Position numbers and translations under genes: made by a program. A stretch of 64,000 bases of DNA from Cryobacterium sp. PH29-G1 (lineage in GTDB: Bacteria; Actinomycetota; Actinomycetes; Actinomycetales; Microbacteriaceae), in NCBI RefSeq assembly GCF_030063365.1, contig NZ_JASISY010000012.1, positions 1-64,000 of the forward strand, given 5' to 3'. Under the pieces are notes generated by a model that was given only the letters and a program-made list of their open reading frames with translations, did not search any database and had not been told where the DNA came from. Shown one piece after another: positions 9,680-21,081 of this stretch. How positions within the stretch are numbered: the first letter of the stretch is position 1; each line of letters opens with the position of its first letter.

Positions 9680-9683
<4 letters not shown>
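8724..9683 (-). CDS. pyrF: Orotidine 5'-phosphate decarboxylase (type 2)
   Basis: Last step of UMP synthesis: OMP to UMP plus CO2. At 319 residues it is the longer actinobacterial type. Visible are [37 protein letters not shown], the catalytic GDAKRGD (about residue 117), [11 protein letters not shown] and APGFGHQGG. Residues about 216-231 contain an in-frame glycine/alanine/leucine-rich tandem repeat (three 15-bp copies, 8991-9035), unusual for this enzyme. The ATG overlaps the carB stop as ATGA, and the stop overlaps the mIHF-Gmk start. Confidence 0.95.
8991..9035. repeat. Three-copy 15-bp tandem repeat inside pyrF
   Basis: Unit TCCGAGACCGGCCG(T/C) repeated three times on the plus strand. 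It keeps the pyrF frame and encodes successive A/T-AGLG-type pentapeptides on the minus strand. The flanking sequence is normal pyrF. Confidence 0.9.
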
Positions 9684-12966
<3,283 letters not shown>

Positions 12967-12967
<1 letters not shown>

Positions 12968-14199
12968 TAGTTGGTTTCTCCTGCGACGGCGTGCTGGGAA
13001 GCCAGTACAACGTCTCTGAATCGATCGAAAAGGTGGTTGGCATCGTGTGGGCCGGCGGCCGCCTCCGGGTGGTACTGCACCGAGAAAGCATTGATATCGA
13101 GGCAGCGAATACCTTCGACAACCTGGTCGTTGAGGCTGTAGTGGCTCACCTCAACGCGCCCGAACCCGGTGCGCGAGTCATGAACGCCCTCAATGGGCAT
13201 GTCGACGGCGAAACCGTGGTTCTGTGAGGTGATCTCGACCCGGCCGGTGGTCTTGTCGAGAACCGGCTGGTTGATGCCCCGGTGCCCGAACGGAAGTTTG
13301 TAGGTGCGAAACCCCAGCGCGCGGCCGAGCAACTGATTGCCGAAGCAGATGCCGAAGTAGGGAATACCGGCGCGCAGCACCTCCTGCAGCAGGGTGACGT
13401 GGGCGTCGGAGGCGGCCGGGTCGCCCGGTCCGTTCGAGAAGAACAGGGCCGAGGGCTTCAGCGACAGAACATGCTCGGCGGTGACCGACTGCGGCAGCAC
13501 GAGAACCTCGAAGCCGCGTTCGGCGAGGTAGGTGAGGGTGCTGGTCTTCACGCCGAGGTCGAGTACCGCGACCGAGCCGATGCGTTCGCCCTGGGCGGGA
13601 ATCGAGAACGGCTCCACCGTCGAAACCTCGAGCGAGAGGTTACGGCCGCGCATGGCGGCCCCGGACTGCACGCGTTCGAGCTGCTCACTGTCGGACAGCT
13701 CGTACACGTCGCCGGAGAAGATGCCACTTTTCATGGCGCCCTTGGAGCGGATGTGGCGGGTGATCGCGCGGGTATCGATGCCGCTGATGCCCACGATGCC
13801 CTGAGCTTCGAGGTCGTCATCGAGGGTACGGGTGGCGCGAAAGTTCGAGGCGATGCGCGCGGGCTCCCGAACAACGAAGCCGGCCACCCAAATCTGCCGG
13901 GACTCCTGATCCTCGTCGTTCATCCCGGTGTTGCCGATGTGCGGGGCGGTCATCAGCACGATCTGCCCCGCGTACGACGGGTCGGTCAGAGTCTCTTGAT
14001 AGCCGGTCATGCCGGTGGAGAAGACGATCTCACCGAGCGTCTGACCCTCGCTACCGTAGCGGCGACCGACGAAGCGGCGGCCGTCTTCCAGCACGAGCAC
14101 GGCCGGGCCGGGAACGTTGGTCACCGAGAAGGTCGGCGTCGTGGCAGCGGGTACCGCCTGGTCTGGTACTGACTGGTCTGGTGCGGTCGAGTCGGGCAC
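12967..14199 (-). CDS. carA: Carbamoyl-phosphate synthase small (glutaminase) subunit
   Basis: Supplies ammonia from glutamine to CarB. The 410-residue product has the N-terminal CPSase_sm domain ([35 protein letters not shown]) and a C-terminal class I glutaminase: nucleophile in [17 protein letters not shown] (about residue 285) and the His/Glu pair in [13 protein letters not shown]. The GTG at 14199 has GAGG 6 nt upstream and directly follows the stop of the preceding gene; a GTG at 14211 would overlap it. A Pro/Ala-rich leader of about 25 residues precedes the family domain and looks dispensable. Confidence 0.95.
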
Positions 14200-14200
14200 G

Positions 14201-14785
14201 TCAGGCCTCACTTTCGTCTTGATCGGCCGCGGCGGCGGCCGGGCCGGTAATCGTGGCTGCAATGGTTCGGATCGCCTCGACGAGTCGAGCACGATCATTC
14301 GGATCGATGATGCGGAAGTAGCTGTCGACGGCGCGGCGGTCCTCGGTGTTCTGCGCACTGTGCGCGCTGGCAGCCCCCTCGGGCACGTTCAAACGCCAGG
14401 ACAAGCGCACGAGTCCGTCGGGTTCCACCGCTCGGTCGATGGCGACCTGCGCCGCACCGACCGCCTCAATGGCGTCGGCCGGCACGAAAACCGGTTGATT
14501 ACCGTCAAGGTCAAGGGTAATCCCGGCCGCCGTCACGGTGAGAGCGGCGCGGGCGCGAAAGCCCAGTCCGCGAATGGAGAGTCGTTCCAGCGGAGCGTCA
14601 CGCGGGGTGGTCGCCACGTAGTACGACTCGGCACCGGTGAGCACGGTTCCCACCGTGCTCGGCATCGGATAGCCGGCGGTGAGCGCGGCGTCGCGCTGAC
14701 CGCGCTTTCGCCAACTGCGCCACATCAGAACCAGGACGCCGAGCAGTACCAGCGCGGTGATGATGGTGGGAACGGACCTATCCAT
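14201..14785 (-). CDS. PH-like-domain membrane protein of the pyrimidine operon
   Basis: A 194-residue protein with one N-terminal membrane helix (about residues 6-22, [17 protein letters not shown]), a short basic segment ([10 protein letters not shown]), then a soluble domain containing [20 protein letters not shown] and [19 protein letters not shown] that resembles a bacterial PH-like fold. A homologous unannotated membrane gene lies between pyrC and carA in many actinobacteria, including mycobacteria (as I recall, Rv1382). The function is unknown; conserved operon position suggests a link to pyrimidine metabolism or simple co-expression. The ATG at 14785 overlaps the pyrC TAG by 8 nt. Confidence 0.8.
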   Translation of the reverse strand: MDRSVPTIITALVLLGVLVLMWRSWRKRGQRDAALTAGYPMPSTVGTVLTGAESYYVATTPRDAPLERLSIRGLGFRARAALTVTAAGITLDLDGNQPVFVPADAIEAVGAAQVAIDRAVEPDGLVRLSWRLNVPEGAASAHSAQNTEDRRAVDSYFRIIDPNDRARLVEAIRTIAATITGPAAAAADQDESEA

Positions 14786-16130
14786 GCGTGGCATCTCCGC
14801 TCCGGTGGCCGGCGATCTCGAGGCTGCTGCGCACCGTGCCGTCGAGCACCGTGGCGTAGCCGCGGTGAAAAGTTGCCCGCACCTCACCGGGCAGCGTCAT
14901 CGACAGGTACGGCGAATTCGCACTCGTACCAGCGAGATCGGCGCGCCCGAACACCCGGGTCGCTGCGGGATCGTACAGGGTGAGCTCGGCCGGTGATCCC
15001 ACCGCGATCGGATTGCCCTGGCCGGTCACCCGTCCGATGCGTGCCGGAGTGCGTGACAGGACGCGTTCGATGTCGACCCAGTCCAGCAATCCGGTCGCCA
15101 CAACCGCAGCATGCACGACGGAGAGTGCCGATTCCAGTCCGACCATGCCGTTGGCAGCGGCATCCCACTCGCAGTCCTTGCTTTCGGCGGGGTGCGGGGC
15201 GTGGTCGGTCGCGACGATATCAATCGTTCCGTCGGCCAGCCCGGCCCGCAGCGCCTCGACGTCTTCCCGGCTGCGCAGCGGCGGGTTCACCTTGAAGCGG
15301 GCGTCGTAGCCGCGAACGAGGTCTTCGGTCAGCAATAGGTGGTGCGGGGTGACCTCGGCGGTCACATTGATGCCGCGGGCCTTGGCCCAGCGGATCACAT
15401 CGACCGAGCCGGCGGTGGAGACATGGCAGACGTGCAGGCGCGAGCCGACGTGTTCGGTGAGCAGCACATCGCGGGCGATGATCGATTCTTCGGCGACGGC
15501 GGGCCAGCCGACGAGGCCGAGTTCACCGGAGAGGGCGCCCTCGTTCATCTGCGCCATCTCGGTGAGGCGTGGTTCCTGCGAGTGCTGGGCGATGACCCCG
15601 TCGAAGGCCTTGACATATTCCAGAGCACGGCGCATAAGAAGAGGGTCCGAGACGCAGAAACCGTCGTCGGAGAACACGCGCACCCGGGCCCGGCTCGACG
15701 CCATGGCGCCGAGTTCGGCGAGTTGCTTGCCGGCCAGGCCCACGGTAACGGCACCGATCGGCTGCACGTCGACGTAGCCGGCGCTCTCGCCGAGGGCGAG
15801 AACCTGCTCGACGACCCCGGCGGTGTCCTGCGCCGGCAGCGTGTTCGCCATGGCGAACACGCTCGTGAAGCCGCCACGCGCCGCAGCGCGGCTGCCACTG
15901 AGTACGGTTTCGCTGTGCTCATAGCCGGGTTCGCGCAGGTGGGTGTGCAGGTCGACGAGGCCGGGCAAAGCCACCAGTCCGGCGGCGTCGATCACGCTAG
16001 CACCGCTCGAGGAAAGGCCGGTGCCCATTTCGACAATCCGAACGCCATCGAGACGGATATCGGTGCCCGTGCCGTCCGGCAGCGTCGCGCCGCGAATCAG
16101 CCAGCGTTGATTCATTCCGTCAATCGACAT
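14778..16130 (-). CDS. pyrC: Dihydroorotase
   Basis: Cyclises carbamoyl aspartate to dihydroorotate; zinc amidohydrolase. The 450-residue protein shows the metal motif [20 protein letters not shown], the second-shell [11 protein letters not shown], the substrate loop [12 protein letters not shown], and the metal Asp in [13 protein letters not shown]. The start is ATG at 16130, with AAGGA 8 nt upstream inside the end of pyrB and an 11-nt overlap with the pyrB stop. The stop overlaps the next membrane-protein gene. A nonpolar substitute occupies part of the position where some dihydroorotases carry a carbamylated Lys ([11 protein letters not shown]); its status cannot be settled by eye. Confidence 0.95.
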   Translation of the reverse strand: MSIDGMNQRWLIRGATLPDGTGTDIRLDGVRIVEMGTGLSSSGASVIDAAGLVALPGLVDLHTHLREPGYEHSETVLSGSRAAARGGFTSVFAMANTLPAQDTAGVVEQVLALGESAGYVDVQPIGAVTVGLAGKQLAELGAMASSRARVRVFSDDGFCVSDPLLMRRALEYVKAFDGVIAQHSQEPRLTEMAQMNEGALSGELGLVGWPAVAEESIIARDVLLTEHVGSRLHVCHVSTAGSVDVIRWAKARGINVTAEVTPHHLLLTEDLVRGYDARFKVNPPLRSREDVEALRAGLADGTIDIVATDHAPHPAESKDCEWDAAANGMVGLESALSVVHAAVVATGLLDWVDIERVLSRTPARIGRVTGQGNPIAVGSPAELTLYDPAATRVFGRADLAGTSANSPYLSMTLPGEVRATFHRGYATVLDGTVRSSLEIAGHRSGDATHG

Positions 16131-17082
16131 TGTTCGATTCCTTCCGGTCGCCGGATAAGAGTAAGTAGAGCGCAGCCATGCGCACGGAGACACCGTTCGT
16201 GACCTGTTCGAGCACGGTCGAATTCGCAGAGTCAGCCGCGGCCGAAGAGATCTCCAGACCACGATTCATCGGGCCGGGGTGCATCACAATGCTAGCCGCG
16301 TCGAGCCGACCGAAGCGCGCGTCATCGAGTCCCCAGACCCGGGAGTACTCGCGGGTGCTCGGAAAGAAGGCCGCGTTCATCCGTTCGGTTTGAATGCGCA
16401 GCATCATGACCACGTCCGGTCCGGCATCGATCGCGTCGTCCAGGTCAAAACTGAACCGGGCCGGCCAGAGCGACGTGTCACTGGGCAGCAGAGTCGGCGG
16501 GGCGACGAAGGTGAGCTCGGCACCGAGGGTGGTGAGCAGCCACAGGTTGGAACGGGCCACCCGCGAGTGCAGCACATCGCCGACGATCGTGACGCTGACC
16601 CCGTCGAGCCCCTTGCCCCGGGAGGCCGGGCCGTGGATGCGGCGGCGAATGGTGAACGCGTCGAGCAGCGCCTGGGTGGGGTGCTCGTGGGTGCCGTCGC
16701 CGGCGTTGATGATGCCCGCGTCGATCCACCCGCTGTCGGCCAGCACCGCCGGCGCTCCGGAGGCCGGGTGGCGGATGACGACACCGTCAGCACCGATCGC
16801 CGCGAGGGTCTGCGCGGTGTCTTTGAGGCTTTCGCCCTTCGACACGCTGGAGCCCTTGGCGCTGAAGTTGATCACGTCGGCGCTGAGGCGCTTCGCCGCG
16901 GCCTCAAACGAGATACGAGTGCGGGTGGAATCCTCGAAAAACAGGTTGACCACGGTCTTGCCACGCAGGGTCGGCAGCTTCTTCACTTCGCGCTGGGCGA
17001 CATCGGCCATGTCCTCGGCAATGTCGAGCAGGTTGATCGCCTCGTCACGGGTGAGGTCCTTGGTCGAGAGCAGGTGCCTCAT
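16120..17082 (-). CDS. pyrB: Aspartate carbamoyltransferase catalytic subunit
   Basis: Committed step of pyrimidine synthesis. The 320-residue protein carries the carbamoyl-phosphate motif [19 protein letters not shown] (about residue 50), [13 protein letters not shown] (Ser/Lys loop), [14 protein letters not shown], and [15 protein letters not shown]. Full length, with no PyrI regulatory partner nearby, as usual in Gram-positives. The ATG overlaps the pyrR stop as ATGA; the C-terminus overlaps pyrC. Confidence 0.97.
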   Translation of the reverse strand: MRHLLSTKDLTRDEAINLLDIAEDMADVAQREVKKLPTLRGKTVVNLFFEDSTRTRISFEAAAKRLSADVINFSAKGSSVSKGESLKDTAQTLAAIGADGVVIRHPASGAPAVLADSGWIDAGIINAGDGTHEHPTQALLDAFTIRRRIHGPASRGKGLDGVSVTIVGDVLHSRVARSNLWLLTTLGAELTFVAPPTLLPSDTSLWPARFSFDLDDAIDAGPDVVMMLRIQTERMNAAFFPSTREYSRVWGLDDARFGRLDAASIVMHPGPMNRGLEISSAAADSANSTVLEQVTNGVSVRMAALYLLLSGDRKESNNVD

Positions 17083-17621
17083 CGGTCGCTCCCCCCGTCG
17101 ATCGAGACGAATTCGTCGCCGTCGATTTCTTCGAGGTGAACGTTGATGCGCTCGTCGGTCGCCGTGGGCAGGTTGCGGCCCACGAAGTCTGCCCGAATCG
17201 GCAGCTCCCGGTGCCCGCGATCCACGAGCACGGCCAGACGCACGATCGTGGGTCGACCGTGGTCACCGAGCGCGTCGAGTGCGCTGCGGATGGTGCGCCC
17301 CGAGTAGAGGACGTCGTCAACGAGCACGACAGTGGCACCGTTGATGCTGCCGGGCACCTCGGTGCGGGAGGGTGTGCGGGTGCGACCGTGGGCGAGATCG
17401 TCGCGGTACAGCGTGACGTCCAGCGATCCGACTCGCACCGCTGTCGCTGCCGGTTCGATGCGCTGGATGATCGCTGCGATGCGCCGAGCAAGCACAACGC
17501 CTCGGGTGGGGATACCAAGGATAACGAGGTTGTCCGAGCCCCGATTGGACTCCAGGATCTCGTGGGAGATTCGAGTCAACGCGCGGGTGATGTCAGCCTG
17601 AGTGAGCACAATGTGCGCCAA
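17079..17621 (-). CDS. pyrR: Bifunctional pyr operon RNA-binding regulator / uracil phosphoribosyltransferase PyrR
   Basis: UMP-responsive RNA-binding regulator with UPRTase activity. The 180-residue protein shows the PRPP loop [20 protein letters not shown] (about residues 95-114), [14 protein letters not shown], and RHEI-type N-terminus [19 protein letters not shown]. The start is TTG at 17621: the family N-terminus and a perfect AAGGAGG 7 nt upstream decide it. A predicted PyrR-binding hairpin lies in its own leader (17630-17670), placed so that PyrR binding could hide the ribosome binding site, i.e. translational control of the whole operon as proposed for actinobacteria. Confidence 0.96.
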   Translation of the reverse strand: MAHIVLTQADITRALTRISHEILESNRGSDNLVILGIPTRGVVLARRIAAIIQRIEPAATAVRVGSLDVTLYRDDLAHGRTRTPSRTEVPGSINGATVVLVDDVLYSGRTIRSALDALGDHGRPTIVRLAVLVDRGHRELPIRADFVGRNLPTATDERINVHLEEIDGDEFVSIDGGSDR

Positions 17622-17624
17622 ATG

Positions 17625-17672
17625 CCGACCTCCTTCCCCGTCTCACAGGACGGATCATTAAAGGATGTCTGA
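17625..17672 (-). promoter_or_regulatory. Putative PyrR-binding RNA leader upstream of pyrR
   Basis: On the minus strand the leader reads CCTTTAATGATCCGTC, then loop CTGTGA, then GACGGGGAAGGAGG. The 5-bp stem (CCGTC/GACGG, 17638-17653) with a TGTGA-type loop directly abuts the Shine-Dalgarno. This matches, from memory, the PyrR-binding loop pattern found before pyrR in actinobacteria. There is no U-rich terminator, so translational rather than transcriptional attenuation is inferred. Confidence 0.7.
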
Positions 17673-17704
17673 ATAAGTCCAGCCTAGCCGCAGGAAGCCA
17701 GCGG

Positions 17705-18697
17705 TTAGAACGCAGCGGCAACGAAGGCGGAGAACTCGGCCGTGTCGGTGAGGCTGCCGGAGTAGAGCACGCCATTCACGAGCACGGTCGGAGTGCCGGT
17801 CACGGACGCGATCTCGGCTCCGGCAATCGGCCCGGTGAGCGCGACCTCGGTGTTGTGCTGCGACCAGCCCTCATACTCTCCCCCATCGACACAGTCGATG
17901 ATGCTGACCGGGCCGGTCGCGAGGTCAGCAAGTTCCGTATTGCTCAGTCCCACGCTCTGTTCGAGCGGCTGATTGGCGAACAGCGCTGCCAGCAAGTCGA
18001 GGGTGTTCTCGGGGTTCAGCGTGGCCTGGCAGGTCAGCGCCCCCGAAGCACGGCTGGAGTAATCGGTGCCCTGGGACATCCGGTCGAGAAAAGTGAGCGA
18101 GTGCAGCCGCAGGGTGATGGCTCCACTCTCAACGCCGGCCGACAGCAGTTCTCCGTTGGCTTCTTCGAACTGGGCGCAGAACGGACACATCGGGTCGACG
18201 TATTCGTCGATGATCACCGCGCCGGTACCGAACTCGAGATAGCCGGCATCGAAGTTGGCGGCGCCCAGCGCACCGGTCGGCAGCGGTGCGCTGGGTGCCG
18301 ACGCAGAGGGTACGGGTGCCGATGTCGAACTCGACGGCCCGGAAAAGGTCGAGCCGGAATCAAGGGCGAGAAAAAACGCCCCGATCGCGGATGCGAAGAC
18401 AATCGCGAACACGGTGAGAATGGCGAACACGGCCATTCCGACGTAGCCGATGATGAGACCGGCCAGAGCGAATCCGCGGCCAAGTTCACCGCGCGCGCGA
18501 ATCTGCCCGAGCGCGATGTGCCCTGTGATGACGCCAACCAGGCCGATGAAGAACGACGAGACAAACGAAACGACGGCCAGGGTGTTGGTCTTCGGCCCCG
18601 CGACGAAGGGCGCCGTGGGGCGGGGCGGTGGCGTCACGGCATACGGGTTCGGCTGGTTCGTCGGCTCGCGGGGAGTTTCGGGTCCGGTGGTGTCCAT
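17705..18697 (-). CDS. DUF4190-type membrane protein fused to a DsbA-like thioredoxin-fold domain
   Basis: A 330-residue protein with a Pro-rich cytoplasmic N-terminus (residues 1-37), two membrane helices (about 38-105; TNTLAVVSFVSSFFIGLVGV, then YVGMAVFAILTVFAIVF) typical of DUF4190, a Ser/Pro linker, and an extracytoplasmic DsbA/thioredoxin-like domain with a CPFC active site (about residue 172) and a cis-Pro element (VTGTPTVLVNG). Three further Cys include CQATL and IIDCVDGG. Probably a surface thiol oxidoreductase acting on exported proteins. It has its own ATG with GAAGGA upstream, between nusB and the pyrR leader. Confidence 0.85.
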   Translation of the reverse strand: MDTTGPETPREPTNQPNPYAVTPPPRPTAPFVAGPKTNTLAVVSFVSSFFIGLVGVITGHIALGQIRARGELGRGFALAGLIIGYVGMAVFAILTVFAIVFASAIGAFFLALDSGSTFSGPSSSTSAPVPSASAPSAPLPTGALGAANFDAGYLEFGTGAVIIDEYVDPMCPFCAQFEEANGELLSAGVESGAITLRLHSLTFLDRMSQGTDYSSRASGALTCQATLNPENTLDLLAALFANQPLEQSVGLSNTELADLATGPVSIIDCVDGGEYEGWSQHNTEVALTGPIAGAEIASVTGTPTVLVNGVLYSGSLTDTAEFSAFVAAAF

Positions 18698-18745
18698 GGG
18701 CGTGTCCTTCGGTATGTCCGAGGTCTGGCCGACGGTTGTCAGGCC

Positions 18746-18777
18746 GGCTGGTATTCGGTCTGGCTGGTATTCGGTCG
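18746..18777. repeat. 16-bp direct repeat, two copies
   Basis: GGCTGGTATTCGGTC(T/G) occurs twice back to back in the 89-bp gap between nusB and the DsbA-like gene. No hairpin or T-tract, so not a standard terminator. Confidence 0.85.
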
Positions 18778-18786
18778 GACGCGGAG

Positions 18787-19206
18787 TCAGACCGACGGGG
18801 CGGTTTGGGCGATCTTGCCGAGCAGTCCGTTGACGAAGCCGGCCGAGTCATCCGTTGAGAGGATCTTGGCGGCCTCGACGGCTTCATCGATGGCGACGGC
18901 GTGCGGAACGGCGTCGTTGTAGAGAATCTCCCAGATACCGATGCGCAGAATGGCGCGATCGATGTTGGGCAGGCGAGCGAGCGACCAGCCCTGCGAGTAC
19001 GTTTCGATCAATTCGTCGATCTCTTCGCGATGATCGACGACACCGTCGACGAGCTCACGAGCGTACAGCCAGGAGGCCACCCGCGCCGGCTCGCTGGCGG
19101 CACGCTCGGCCTCGATGGCGAGAGACTCGGGAATGCTGATCTGGCGCACATCGGCGGCGTACAAAATGTCGATAGCGCGCTTACGTGCCTTGGTGCGTGC
19201 GCTCAC
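18787..19206 (-). CDS. nusB: Transcription antitermination factor NusB
   Basis: All-helical RNA-binding factor that joins NusE (S10) on boxA in rRNA antitermination. The 139-residue protein has the signature N-terminus SARTKARKRAIDILYAADVR, the central LPNIDRAILRIGIWEILY, and VAIDEAVEAAKILSTDDSAGFVNGLL (given in part) at the C-terminus. The GTG start overlaps the efp TAG by one base. Order aroQ-efp-nusB is the usual one in actinobacteria. Confidence 0.96.
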   Translation of the reverse strand: MSARTKARKRAIDILYAADVRQISIPESLAIEAERAASEPARVASWLYARELVDGVVDHREEIDELIETYSQGWSLARLPNIDRAILRIGIWEILYNDAVPHAVAIDEAVEAAKILSTDDSAGFVNGLLGKIAQTAPSV

Positions 19207-19766
19207 TAGTTGACGCGACCGAGGTAGTCGCCGGTACGGGTGTCGACCTTGACCTTGGTGCCCTGCTCCAGGAACAGCGGAACCTGGATCTGGTAGCCGG
19301 TCTCCACCGTAGCCGGCTTGGTGCCGCCGGTGGAACGGTCGCCCTGCAGGCCCGGCTCGGTGTAGGTGATTTCCAGGGTGACGGATGCCGGCAGCTCGAC
19401 GTAGAGCGGGTTACCGTTGTGCAGCGCCACGGTCACGGCCTGGTTTTCGAGCATGAAGTTGCTGGCGTCGCCGACGACTGCCGCAGAAACGGAGATCTGG
19501 TCGTAGTCGGCCACGTCCATGAAGATGTAGGAGTCACCGTCGTTATAGAGGTACTGAAAATCGCGACGATCGACGTTTTCGGTCTCGATCTTGGCACCGG
19601 CGTTGAACGTACGGTCAACGGTCTTGCCCGAGACGACGTTCTTCATTTTGGTGCGAACGAAGGCGCCACCCTTGCCCGGCTTGACGTGCTGAAACTCGAC
19701 GACGGCCCAAAGCTGGCCATCCATGTTGAGTACGACGCCATTTCTGATATCAGCGGTAGAGGCCAT
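19206..19766 (-). CDS. efp: Translation elongation factor P
   Basis: Relieves ribosome stalling at polyproline. The 186-residue product starts [20 protein letters not shown] and has three OB-like domains. The domain I loop reads [16 protein letters not shown], with Lys at the usual tip; no EpmA or other modification enzyme is encoded in this window. The final [20 protein letters not shown] motif is intact. No strong Shine-Dalgarno is apparent, but a perfect inverted repeat lies 23-55 nt upstream. Confidence 0.96.
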   Translation of the reverse strand: MASTADIRNGVVLNMDGQLWAVVEFQHVKPGKGGAFVRTKMKNVVSGKTVDRTFNAGAKIETENVDRRDFQYLYNDGDSYIFMDVADYDQISVSAAVVGDASNFMLENQAVTVALHNGNPLYVELPASVTLEITYTEPGLQGDRSTGGTKPATVETGYQIQVPLFLEQGTKVKVDTRTGDYLGRVN

Positions 19767-19788
19767 GGGAGGGGTGTTCCGTTCAATT

Positions 19789-19821
19789 GATAAGGTGCGC
19801 GGGTGCAAATGGCACCTTATC
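19789..19821. promoter_or_regulatory. Perfect 10-bp inverted repeat in the efp leader
   Basis: GATAAGGTGC (19789-19798) and GCACCTTATC (19812-19821) are separated by 13 nt in the short gap between aroQ and efp. It could be an operator or an RNA hairpin ahead of efp. There is no following T-tract on the minus strand, which argues against a simple aroQ terminator. Confidence 0.6.
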
Positions 19822-19861
19822 GATTCTACGTGTCCGAGCCTCAAGCACCAAAGGCAGATTG

Positions 19862-20305
19862 TTAGTCGGGCGTACCGGCGGTGACGAAATCCAGCGCGAG
19901 TCGGTAGGAGTCGAAGCCGAGGCCGGCGATAACGCCGGTCGCAATGGCGCTCACCACGCTCGTGTGGCGAAATGTCTCCCGAGCGTGCGGGTTGGAAATG
20001 TGCACCTCGATCAGGGGCAGCCCTGCCTTCGTTACGAGCGCCGCAGCGTCCCGAAGCGCATAGCTGTAGTGCGTGAAGGCGGCGGGATTCAAAATCACCG
20101 GCATCCGTTCGTCGACGGCCTCGTAAAGCCAGTGGATCAGCTCGGCCTCGTCATCGGTTTGCCGCAGATCGATGCTCACTCCATCAAGAGCGGATGCCTC
20201 CAGCAGCGTGCGCAGGTCGTCCAGGTTCGCCGCTCCATACACGTCGGGCTCGCGACTGCCGAGGCGCCCGAGGTTCGGACCGTTCAGAACCAGCACTGTA
20301 CTCAT
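19862..20305 (-). CDS. aroQ: 3-dehydroquinate dehydratase, type II
   Basis: Third step of the shikimate pathway. The 147-residue protein has the family start [21 protein letters not shown], the catalytic Tyr in that lid region, [16 protein letters not shown] (Asn/His substrate site), and [18 protein letters not shown]. It is separated from aroB by about 4.7 kb of other genes, although these are usually adjacent in relatives. Confidence 0.96.
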   Translation of the reverse strand: MSTVLVLNGPNLGRLGSREPDVYGAANLDDLRTLLEASALDGVSIDLRQTDDEAELIHWLYEAVDERMPVILNPAAFTHYSYALRDAAALVTKAGLPLIEVHISNPHARETFRHTSVVSAIATGVIAGLGFDSYRLALDFVTAGTPD

Positions 20306-20424
20306 CCCCTCAGCCTAGGCCGTCGCCGGTGCCGGTCCTGGGCGACGCGCTCCGCTCGGGCCCACGCGTCGAGCACGCTCTTCTCTCGGATTGACGCGAA
20401 AATCGACAGGAATATCGGCAGGCT

Positions 20425-20469
20425 GTGAGAACGGTCAGCCGGTGAGAACGCTCAGACGGTGAGAACAGC
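20425..20469. repeat. 17-bp tandem repeat at the end of a hypothetical gene
   Basis: GTGAGAACGGTCAGCCG (20425-20441), GTGAGAACGCTCAGACG (20442-20458), then a partial third copy GTGAGAACAGC. The stop codon of the 20452-20856 gene falls inside the second copy, so repeat change could alter its C-terminus. Confidence 0.85.
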
Positions 20470-20856
20470 AATGCCGTCATCGTGGGCCACGAACAGGCCG
20501 GTGATGCGCATGAGCTTGCCGAAAGACTGGTGCAGTTCACTGGCCCAGACCTGATCGGGAGCGGTCAGGGCTGCCGATCCCGGGCGTTCCAGCGTGACAA
20601 TGATGCTGCCGCCCGGCGCTTCCTCGGCCAGAAATTCGTTGATTCTCACGGCGTAGGGCTGCACCGAACCGGGTTCGGGGCGAAGAGGAATGTTATCGAT
20701 GGGGATCACGAGCGAAAGTTGCTGCCCGCGAGCATCGAGCAACATGAGCCAGAGTTGCCGGCGAATGGCGTGGCCGACCAGGTCGAATACCCGCGCCCGA
20801 GCCTGTTCGATCGTGGTCACGGGAGGGGCGTCGTCGATGTTGAGTGTTGTTGTCAT
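20452..20856 (-). CDS. Conserved-looking hypothetical protein
   Basis: A 134-residue protein I do not recognise. It contains TTIEQARARVFDLVGHAIRRQ, a strand-rich centre (WLMLLDARGQQLSLVIPID, IPLRPEPGSVQPYAVRINEF), and a C-terminal GLFVAHDDGIAVLTV. No signal peptide, membrane helix or obvious catalytic motif. Compositional pattern and an ATG start fit a real gene. Its 3' end overlaps a 17-bp tandem repeat. It is divergent from the GAF regulator gene, with about 225 bp between them. Confidence 0.7.
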   Translation of the reverse strand: MTTTLNIDDAPPVTTIEQARARVFDLVGHAIRRQLWLMLLDARGQQLSLVIPIDNIPLRPEPGSVQPYAVRINEFLAEEAPGGSIIVTLERPGSAALTAPDQVWASELHQSFGKLMRITGLFVAHDDGIAVLTV

Positions 20857-20892
20857 GCAGCCAGCATGGGCGGATCGTGCCGCCTGGACCGG

Positions 20893-20932
20893 TTATCCCC
20901 AGAACGACCGGTGCGGTGCGGCTTGTGGATAA
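20893..20932. promoter_or_regulatory. Pair of facing DnaA-box-like sequences
   Basis: TTATCCCCA (20893-20901) on the plus strand and a perfect TTATCCACA on the minus strand (TGTGGATAA, 20924-20932). Both lie in the 225-bp divergent gap between the hypothetical gene and the GAF regulator. A -10-like TAGAAT for the regulator is at 21016-21021. Confidence 0.5.
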
Positions 20933-21081
20933 CTTCCGGTCGACACGTGCGGGTTGGTCGACGCCGGACGGCTGTGAATGCCGGCCACGCCGGTCGATCA
21001 GAGTGGCAATGCCCGTAGAATGAAACTCCGACGGTGGCGGAGGCTGCCGCGCCCGACCACTGCTAACGGAGGCAGATCCTG

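Noticed and set aside
14221..14358. Upstream N-terminal extension of CarA
   Set aside because: It overlaps the preceding PH-like gene and is Arg/Pro-rich; the GTG at 14199 has the better ribosome site.
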